Below are positions 56,791 through 64,000 of a stretch of DNA of 64,000 bases, in pieces. The notes under the pieces were generated by a model that did not search any database, was not told where the DNA came from, and was given only the letters and a program-made list of their open reading frames with translations. Positions within the stretch are counted from its first letter, which is position 1. Every line of letters starts with the position of its first letter. A program made the position numbers and the translations under genes. Source of the DNA: Branchiostoma belcheri (Eukaryota > Chordata > Leptocardii > Amphioxiformes > Branchiostomatidae); NCBI RefSeq assembly GCF_001625305.1, contig NW_017803124.1, forward strand, positions 435,753-499,752. Reading direction: 5' to 3'.

Positions 56791-57133
56791 TAAACTGATA
56801 CAGCCAAATATCAATCATCTTGGAACACACAAACATCATTTTGGGACTTGATAAGAGCATAACACAATATTATTAATCCATTTTTATTCTCTTTTCATAT
56901 GTAACATTTTATCAACCACATACAGTCCTTAGAATCGGTTACAAAAGAAATTAAGGTTTACAACAACCTAGAACAAAACTGTAATTATTTTTCAAGCAAC
57001 ATTGACAATATACAGTGTACAATTTGTACTGCAATGATGCTATATAATGGAAACTAATAAAAACAGTTGTGCATACTTGATGATGTGTTACTGTATAATA
57101 TATAATATTTACTGTATAATATGTATAATATAA

Positions 57134-57360
57134 GACTGGAACTCGTTGCCATCAGTTGGGGCATCATCACTAGAAAGCTTTAAACAACTCCTGCAATCAA
57201 AATTTAATGTGCAAAGATTGAGTGCAACAAGTCATTCGGTGTGATATAGCTAGCTGCCGCCATGCCGCGTGCCTGCGAAGTTGGTGTGTTACGCTGTGTT
57301 GGTGGGCTACCGGCTATACCCATACAGATACAGATACAGAGGCAGATACAGATATATTGC
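57134..57360 (+). mobile_element. LINE 3' end: last 36 codons of a CR1/L2-like ORF, 3' UTR and (CAGATA)n tail
   Basis: The frame 57134-57244 reads DWNSLPSVGASSLESFKQLL then QSKFNVQRLS and a TGA. The W-N-x-L-P ... S-x-x-x-F-K-x-x-L pattern is the usual C-terminus of CR1/L2/Jockey-group LINE polymerases. A 100-bp 3' UTR and CAGATA repeats follow. It is 5'-truncated, as most LINE copies are. The 3' UTR matches 43430-43560 and 44828-44950 on the minus strand. Confidence 0.85.
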
Positions 57361-57614
57361 TAATGTGAAGGCCACTTCCCACACAATGACTTTTGTCCCT
57401 AACACATTCGTCATGTATATTTATACATGGGAGACTGAAACATGATACAACAAGAGAAATTCCTGGCGGGAACAAACGAAACATGTTTTCTCTATTGTCG
57501 GACGATTTGGCTTTCCAAAAACGCCTGCTGACTAATGCATGACTGGTACCAAACACAGGATAGCACGACAGGAAGGTACTGTACAACATGTCTGACTTTC
57601 CAAACCAATCCTAA

Positions 57615-57976
57615 GGCCACACCAATTTAATTTCTTGGTTAACAGATTTTTCTAGAAAAATAATGGAGCGGGCGGGCGGAAAAAAAAAAAACAGGCCTAG
57701 GCATCCTATTATGGCCCCAAATGGTACAATAAGAGCCATGAAGTCAACACACCAGGCTGGTTCAAAATTTAAACAATGAATTTTTTTACTTTTAATGATA
57801 CCATTGCATTTACATATGGAATAACTGTAACAACTAGGATGAAAAGGACTGTTTTCAACTGTTCAGGGCAAAATATCAGCATTTTGCAGTTGATTCTGAA
57901 TTTTTATTTTTATTTGCAATTCAGAAAAAAATGAAGCGGGCGAATCCGTTAACCAAGAAATTAAATAGGTGTGTCC
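57615..57976. mobile_element. Harbinger-like MITE family A, 'AACAG/AACGG' subfamily
   Basis: Ends GGCCACACCAATTTAATTTC and AATAGGTGTGTCC, with TAA on both sides. Confidence 0.9.
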
Positions 57977-58054
57977 TAACACTTGTCTCCAGTCACTTCT
58001 ACTGTTACAGATTTTTACAACTGTAGGTCCTGGAGCATTAAAGACACCCAAACA

Positions 58055-58330
58055 ATTTAAGGACAGTAAAACTGGATTTTTAAACTCAATTTTCTAATCA
58101 TTTTTTTAATGAAGCAAGTTAAAATCAATCCTGTCCCACAGCATAATGATATCTGTGAAGCAAATATGTGATGTTACTGAAAATGTTTATTTGTTTTGTA
58201 CTATAGGCTAGTCATAGACATTTATTGGTGGAAGTAAAAAATAAAGGGACTCCTTAAAAAGATGTTCCAAAATAATTATTTTCTATTTTGCTGTAGGTAG
58301 AATTAAATAACTGTATAACAGTAGGTATAA
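58055..58330 (-). repeat. Dispersed repeat of about 300 bp, copy 3
   Basis: On the minus strand it follows the order of 16530-16820; the plus strand shows 'acagtaaaactggattttt' and 'cccacagcataatgatatctgtgaagc'. Confidence 0.55.
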
Positions 58331-58738
58331 AACTGTAGGTAGAATTTTATCGGTACAATGAACCTGTAAATATCAGCACTCTTCTGTGAGCTAAAACTGG
58401 ATGAAGATCACTTCCAATGAAAGGCATTGAAATTGAGTAGTGCAGGTAAAATGTGTCTAGACTAGAGCCCTGATTCATGTACAGATGCTAATACAGAGGC
58501 ATTGTTGAGTCTGATACAAAAGGAGTATATTCACCTATGACATTCCTAGGTAATGCAACAGGTCACAAAAAGCTCAAGCACGGGTTATGTCAAGCGAACT
58601 TGACACATCTATTAAGCCAACACGGGGAGACATTAACATTTCATGATCACGATAAATAATTTAAAAACGGATAGCCCAGAGTTTGTCCCATAAATCCCTT
58701 ATGGAGATTCCCTTCACTATATATCTATAATTACTTAC

Positions 58739-58842
58739 TATAATCCCGTATTAGCTCTTTCAATGTAATCTCCAAGTAGATGTATGGTTTGGCTGGTTTA
58801 GACGTGCTTTTGCAGCATTTTGTATGTCTCTGTTGTTGTCCT
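58739..58842 (-). CDS. Internal coding exon, unidentified minus-strand gene
   Basis: A very strong acceptor (TTCTTGTTCCCTCCCTTGTAG) and consensus donor (ATTATA/GTAAGT) bound 104 bp. Only one frame is open throughout: one base, 34 codons, one base. It reads GQQQRHTKCCKSTSKPAKPY then IYLEITLKELIRDY. It is basic, with a likely beta strand (YIYLEITL). The phase out (one base) matches the two-base entry of the terminal candidate at 49918-50120. The phase in matches the 29-bp candidate at 61706-61734. No family recognised. Confidence 0.5.
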
Positions 58843-59101
58843 CTACAAGGGAGGGAACAAGAAAAAAAATGACAACTAGAAAGGCCAAAAAAAACATGTA
58901 AAAGGAAGCCAGGCCATACAGTAGTCTGCATTATACGATGTCTCACTGACGGTGACAGCTAATGTGACCATACACCTGTAACTGGAGAGAACCATTCCCA
59001 TTCCCAGAACTACCAATTGGAACTCAGGATTCTATATCACGATCAAAATCAGTCCTGATCAGTGGAAGGGCTGCTAGAAGTTTGATGTAGTCAGGCTAGC
59101 C

Positions 59102-59466
59102 CAGTGTTCTAGCCAGGGTCTTTCAATTTTGACCAAATTTTGACTGAACAGACAGAAAAATTTGCCCAATTCACAATCTTTGATAGACAAAAATCTGTGT
59201 GTACAGATATTGAAAGTGATGTCATTAAACTAAGCTTAGTCTATCAGCCATATTTGCTCAAGTGAAAAGGCAGGAAGTAGCATTTCAGGGGGTCAAGATT
59301 TCAAAATTTTCCCTAGGAAGCATGCCCCCAGACTCCACTAAAATTGTTGCACTCAACATGTTACGTCAAACAAAATGACAGAAAAAAAATTCAGGCTGCA
59401 GGGTTTTTCTAAACAGGGGAATAAGGTAGTTTTTCTAGAAAAACCCCTGGACTGGCTAGAACCCTG
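59102..59466. mobile_element. TTCTAGCCAG-family hAT MITE, near full length
   Basis: Left CAGTGTTCTAGCCAGGGTC and right CTGGCTAGAACCCTG are inverted. Body as in 15479-16173 without the insert. The 8-bp flanks do not match. A short hairpin (gggtttttcta ... tagaaaaaccc) lies near the right end. Confidence 0.75.
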
Positions 59467-59734
59467 CATCTGCTTGGAGGTGTATTCCCAGGCAGAGCCC
59501 TGATGACTTCCATATGCAGGAGTTCCTAAGTACCTGGGAAGTGTGCCTCTCCTGGGGGAGTCCAGCTTACACAGCCTGGACTAATATGTTTATGTCAACA
59601 GGTTACAGGGTGATGACAGGAGGGGGGAACGCCAGTAGCAACACTTCAACAAGGAGGGAGGGACAACTCATTTCCTCATGCTGGTTTTGTACTAGTAGAA
59701 AGGTAGGACTTGTGATATGCAATTAAAAGCACAT

Positions 59735-60065
59735 TTTGTGATGTAGCAATTTTAATGTAGTAAGTTGAACCAATGCTGTCCCATAGCAGACTGACATCAG
59801 TTAGCCAAAATTATGATGTACACTAAAATTATGTTGCTAACAGAAAATGGTTGCTTGTTTTGTATCGTATAGACTAGCTATTTATTGGTGGTACCTAAAA
59901 ATGAAGGGAAACCTCGCATGTCTTGTTTTGGGGTTATTTCAAGGTCTTCAAGCATGAAATCGTGATGAAAATGTGCCAAGAACTGGCAGTAAATGTCAAT
60001 GTAAGACAGATTGCCTTATCAAGAATATTGACTTTGTTTTACTGCCTTGACCCTTACCCTAATCC
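59735..60065 (-). repeat. Dispersed repeat of about 300 bp, copy 4
   Basis: The plus strand shows 'gctgtcccatagcagactgacatcag', 'gactagctatttattgg' and 'gtgccaagaactggcagtaaatgtcaatg', the complement order of 16530-16820. Confidence 0.6.
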
Positions 60066-60582
60066 TTAAAGACAGTGTTCCCCATGTTGGGGTCAAGTGT
60101 GGTCAACCTTTAACAAACAGTTTCAAGCTGCAGGGGATACAAAGTACAGTAAGAGTGTATCTAGATTTTCCTTCCCATTGACTTTTTAAAGGAAAAGGCC
60201 TACTGCCAAGGCACTGACAAACCTTTTGTATGATCCTAAAACTTTTTTTTTTAAGTTTGTTCGATCTCCAAGGCCTGGCCTGGCCTGGCCAAGGTTTGTG
60301 GAGTGGCCTGTGCTAACAGCAGTGAACCAAACGGTAGGTCAGTCACAGGCCAGGGGGATAATCTGTTTACCAAGCTACTTGTCAAACAAATAAGTACAGA
60401 GGATTAAGAACAGGCCTGGATTGGATTACTAGAAAAGGATTACTATTGGAACAATTGCTGTTTTTGTTTACACCATGATATGACATATGCAAATTATTGT
60501 GTAACAGTGGGGGTTTATAGGCACTACCAACTGACCCGGCCGATGGGTCTAGACCTTTTAGCGGATACTTGATACTTTGATA

Positions 60583-60655
60583 CTTAGCGGAGTGGTTTGA
60601 GCGTCAAATTTTGAAGCTGGTGCTCAGGAAGTCGTGGGTTCGAATCCCGGCCCGG
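60583..60655 (+). mobile_element. tRNA-like sequence (SINE head or tRNA pseudogene)
   Basis: TAGCGGAGTGGTTTGAGCGTC resembles the D arm of class II (Ser/Leu) tRNAs and GTGGGTTCGAATCCC is a perfect T arm, with a longer variable region between. The acceptor strands do not pair, so it is not a functional tRNA. Confidence 0.6.
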
Positions 60656-60659
60656 GACC

Positions 60660-61200
60660 CAGAGTTTTTATGTTTCTACTCGCTCCTCCTGTTTCTTACA
60701 ATTGCTATTGCCTGTTGGCTGCCACATCATGGCAATCTCTTGTGTACAATGGGCACTGACTTTTTTGGGCGCAAAAAAACAAAAGTACATTTGAAAAATG
60801 TTTGTCAGTCAAGATACTGGTTTAGGATTTTAGTAATTGCCAGCAGCATTTAAATACTATAAAGACAGTTGCTAGCAGTAGGACATCAGTCAGAATAATT
60901 GAAGTATCTATTCAGTACCATGACAAAAAAGCTGCTTGACTGAAATGTTACTGAAATTACTAACAGTCACATATCAGTACTGGTGGTTTGTTAAAGGTCC
61001 TGGTTGTCCATCATAATGATCACTGATAAAATGATAGGACAAACTAACATCATACTGAAAGTCAATATCACTGATTATCAGTGCCAACATCATACAGGGT
61101 CTATTTCTGTGCTATATCAGTGGGCTTCTGATGGCTAATTACAGAAACAAAGGCTAATTTCAGCTCAGTGTGTTTACAAGGAAAATGGCTTGATATGGGT
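60660..61200. other. No gene recognised
   Basis: AT-rich, no repeat ends or convincing exon. Confidence 0.3.
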
Positions 61201-61209
61201 ATGTTGGTC

Positions 61210-61557
61210 CAGTGTACAAAATACTTGTTTGAACCAGGTTGCCCACCTACGGCAAAAATTAGGTTGCCCATCAGAATTTTAGGTTGCCCCACCTATAAGT
61301 TACTACTTTCCTCAAATTAAGCCTTTGACAATATTTCTAACAGCCTTTAGTGAACTGATACTAGTAATAGCCATTAATACCTAAAATTAAAAAGCATCTG
61401 CCAGATACAGTGGTACAAGCCAAGTGAGCATGATTTTGGGTGGGGGGGATTCTTAAAATTCAGGTAGCACACTGGGCTACCTAGGTTCAAAAATAGGTTG
61501 CCCCAAGTAAAATTTGGTTGCCCGGGACAACTGAGCAACCAGGTATTTTGCACACTG
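61210..61557. mobile_element. hAT MITE with AGGTTGCCC repeats
   Basis: Ends CAGTGTACAAAATAC and GTATTTTGCACACTG, flanked by GTTGGTC on both sides (61203-61209 and 61558-61564; 8 bp if the shared C is counted). GGTTGCCC occurs five times inside. 348 bp. Confidence 0.85.
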
Positions 61558-61565
61558 GTTGGTCC

Positions 61566-61640
61566 CAGTGTCCCAGCCAGCATCTTTCTTTCTATCATTT
61601 GACAGAATTTTGCCACTCGTGCCAGACAGAAACTCAACAT
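61566..61640 (+). mobile_element. TTCTAGCC-family hAT MITE, left-end fragment
   Basis: CAGTGTCCCAGCCAGCATC, then 'catttgacagaattttgcc' and 'gccagacagaaa' as in other copies. It directly abuts the previous element's target duplication. Confidence 0.55.
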
Positions 61641-61705
61641 ATCTAAAATGCATTGGAACTCTTCCTTATCACTCCATACACCAAGCACAAAACAGAAACT
61701 CTGAC

Positions 61706-61734
61706 CTGGCCTTTAGTGAGGTCACCGATGGAGA
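61706..61734 (-). CDS. Candidate 29-bp micro-exon (strand uncertain)
   Basis: On the minus strand a strong acceptor (GAGGCTCCTTGTCCTTGTAG) and a donor (GGCCAG/GTCAGA) bound SPSVTSLKA plus two bases, which joins in phase to the exon at 58739-58842 (Arg codon at the junction). On the plus strand the same bases lie in a frame NSDLAFSEVTDGDYKDKEPQ ending KHQC and a stop at 61771, which looks like a charged protein C-terminus. Only one reading can be right. Confidence 0.28.
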
Positions 61735-62099
61735 CTACAAGGACAAGGAGCCTCAGAAACACCAGTGTTAGCTGTTGCACTTGTACAAGTGCGCTCATTG
61801 TCAGACTTTGTGTGAAGAAAGAAACAGTGTCTACATTTTTGAGCTGAGATTGCTTGTTGCATGGATTTCTCAACAATTAGTATTAGACACACAAAGTCCA
61901 CACTGTGTCCTTACCCAGGGCACCGACAGGGACAGTCACGCATTGCCCTCATCCTTAAACTAACTGTCACAAAGATACAAGAACCATGGAAGGCCTTGTC
62001 ATAGTTACTTTGAAGCAGAATACAAGAATTCTGTGAACTGACAACAAAGAACTCAACATTGATGTCCTCAGTAGAAAGACAATCTACTGCGCTCGCAAT

Positions 62100-62500
62100 C
62101 TAGGGGAGTGCAGGGGCATGCTTCCCTGTGAAATTTTGGATTCTCAAGCCTTCAAAAATGCAATTTACCGCATTTTGAGAGGCAAATCATGGTGTGAGAG
62201 AGGTTGTCGGTGGATCCTTTGGATGTTTTCATATTTTTACCAAAGATTTTTGTTAATTGTCCGTCAAGGTTGACGGATTGGTTTTAGAAAATTTTTGTCG
62301 AGTTTTGCAAAGTTCCAGTAATTGATGGAAAACTGGTGCTGATTTAATATAATAGAGCCAAAGGGGACTGAGCACAGAAGGCGCGAGCAATGTTGGGGGG
62401 TTCGGGGGCATGCTCCCCCGGGAAATTTTGTATTTTCAAACCTTCAAAGATGCATTTTCCTGCACTTTGAGAGACAAAATTAGACACAACATTGGTACAT
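62100..62500. repeat. Two fragments of an old GGGGGCATGCTCCCC-type repeat
   Basis: 'ggggcatgcttccctgtgaaattttggattctcaagccttcaaa' at about 62112-62155 and 'gggggcatgctcccccgggaaattttgtattttcaaaccttcaaa' at about 62405-62450 are direct copies 293 bp apart. A 'gtcaaggttgacgga' motif lies between them. Confidence 0.55.
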
Positions 62501-63370
62501 CGGAAATACCAGGAGAACAAGGTCACTAGGCAGGCCCAACTGTAACTCAGTAGTGGCAGGCTAACTGCTGGGGAAAAAGACGTCACAAGAAGATTTTGCT
62601 TTTAAAGGCTCACCACTCAAAGGTCTGTTTATACACTTTGGGCATGCCAAATATGTCAGGAGCAGGTGTTTGACTTGCAGCATTGTGATTGACAGTATAA
62701 CTGAACATGCATGTTATGTAATGTTATACACAGTACCAAACCTTTCTGACTGACCTGGCATACATGTAGTTCTAGAAATTTTAAAGGTATCAAACTATAT
62801 AATATCTAATAGTCAATTACCATCACAGACAAATTTTCATTCAAAGAGTTCTAGAAATGTCTTGTTTTATACCTCCCACATACACTGAAGCAGGACATCA
62901 ACAAATGCATTCTGTATACATCTGTGTACGTGTATGTATACTAGTAATAGAGTATTGGAAAAACCTTAGGATACAGAGGATTGTTGAAAATTAAATACAA
63001 GTATCTAGAAGTGGATTGAAACATGGTTATGTTTACCTTTGAAGAAAACAAAACATATTGTTTTTGCTCTGTTTCTTCTTTTCCAAACAAATTATAATCA
63101 GTGTCACATGGTAACTGGTGCTAGAGTGTAATCGTGTGGCGTTGGATTACATCATGTAGCAAGTTGCAGGACAGAGTTGGAGGGGCTGTCAGAGCACAAT
63201 ATACATGGGTTTGAGTAAAAATAAACAGAGCAGTAGTTTCTTAAGCTACAATGTTACAATGTAATTGTAAAGGTAAACATTTGCTTTGCAAGTCGTATCT
63301 ATCTAGTTATAATACACTTTCTAATTAATAATACATAGACAAGTTACTCAAAATTCATTTATTCACTCAT
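62500..63370. other. No gene recognised
   Basis: AT-rich DNA without repeat ends or splice-bounded exons. Confidence 0.3.
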
Positions 63371-63379
63371 TCAAAACCA

Positions 63380-63475
63380 AATAGATAGATAGATAGATAT
63401 ACATAGATATATATAGAAAAAATATGTATGTATAGTAATAGTTATATATAGTTATATACATATATTTATATGTTC
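63380..63475. repeat. (ATAG)n and AT-rich simple repeat
   Basis: ATAGATAGATAGATAGAT followed by imperfect TATATA/GTATAT runs. Confidence 0.9.
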
Positions 63476-63688
63476 ATTTTGTTCATATGTTCATATGATT
63501 CTTTGATGTTTCAAAAAAGGTCAGGATCAACTACAAGGCATTATAAGGGCAAACCTTCCACAGACATTTCAGGCACGCAAGGACAGACCTCTCCCTACAC
63601 CTTTTAGTGGAATGACGTAAATGTAAATGCTGAAGCTCCCACTGTGTATAACACGTAACATCGGGTGTCATGTCCCTATAGCTAATGT

Positions 63689-63845
63689 TTGTTGGTAGAA
63701 CGTGCTGTACTTGTGTAAAACACAGATTTTTCATGGTTTTCGTTCGCTGGGTCAATGCTGCATCCATATTTTGCCCGTTGAAGACAATATAGACACAACA
63801 TTTGAAACGTACAGAAGGGATGTTGTCCTTAATAAGCAAATACAA
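63689..63845. mobile_element. MITE family C, partial
   Basis: 'ggtagaacgtgctgtacttgtgtaaaac', 'tttttcatggttttcgtt', 'ttttgcccgttgaagacaatat' and 'agaagggatgttgtccttaa' match the other copies. It is cut short by the piggyBac-type MITE. Confidence 0.65.
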
Positions 63846-63851
63846 CCTTAA

Positions 63852-64000
63852 CCCTTGTCCTGCTGGCATTCCTGGCATAATATTTTTTAATAATTTCATG
63901 TCTTAATTAGATCATAGACCCCCAAAATTTTTTTGTCCCTGCAGTGGCACAGTTACTTCCGCATTCGTTGCGTTTCGCTGCGGTGTGATGTGTTGCAAGA
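63852..64000. mobile_element. piggyBac-type MITE, copy 2, truncated by the window edge
   Basis: TTAA (63848-63851) then CCCTTGTCCTGCTGGCATTC, matching 10567-10804 along its whole visible length with few differences. Confidence 0.85.

Noticed and set aside
59514-59726. 70-codon plus-strand frame with possible exon boundaries
   Set aside because: The splice signals are weak, several frames on both strands are equally open and no phase-matched partner was found.
60583-60655. Functional Ser/Leu-type tRNA gene
   Set aside because: The T arm is perfect, but the acceptor stem cannot be formed.
63531-63899. 122-codon minus-strand frame
   Set aside because: It overlaps MITE family C and a piggyBac-type MITE and has no features of a protein domain.
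1-64000. CRISPR array, prokaryotic operon, prophage or whole LTR-type or virus-like element
   Set aside because: No regularly spaced repeat-spacer pattern, no gene clusters with ribosome binding sites, and no long terminal repeats or retroviral-type domains were seen.

Overview
The window is animal nuclear DNA: AT-rich, intron-split, and packed with short non-autonomous transposons. It most resembles a cephalochordate (amphioxus, Branchiostoma). That is my inference from the many TACATGTACATGTA runs, the dense MITE and tRNA-SINE load, and a chordate-like GOLT1 gene whose exons carry long introns. There is no sign of a prokaryotic operon, CRISPR array, or whole virus-like element. Apart from GOLT1, nearly all open frames are chance or lie inside repeats.

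Layout. (1) About 1-17.3 kb holds the 3' part of a plus-strand GOLT1 gene (vesicle transport protein GOT1). Three coding exons encode the last 100 residues, and the first roughly 38 codons lie upstream of the window. Its 14.4-kb last intron is a transposon sink, with one insertion pile three levels deep (2.9-6.1 kb). (2) About 20-25 kb is unusually poor in transposons and may be a long 3' UTR of a minus-strand transcript. (3) From 24.7 to 61.7 kb, short minus-strand segments with good splice sites suggest one or two unidentified minus-strand genes with small, widely spaced exons. The better candidates are at 33.6, 46.4, 49.9 and 58.7 kb, and the phases of neighbouring candidates often agree. 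A plus-strand terminal exon candidate lies at 48.3 kb. (4) The space between is filled by MITEs, SINEs, LINE tails, small tandem arrays and a few GC-richer, repeat-free islands that could be cis-regulatory.

Repeats. The largest family is a Harbinger-like MITE of about 370 bp with 13 copies. Most intact copies have matching 3-bp TTA or TAA target duplications, and there are two subfamilies. Several hAT-type elements have target duplications that can be read directly, and a piggyBac-type MITE sits in TTAA. At least five insertion-in-insertion events give relative ages. The most unusual signal is a set of foldback elements at 1.9, 8.1 and 9.5 kb. Each arm carries a motif like the hammerhead ribozyme core: CTGATGA, a hairpin, then GAAA. 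Two related copies differ by compensatory base-pair changes in the hairpin.
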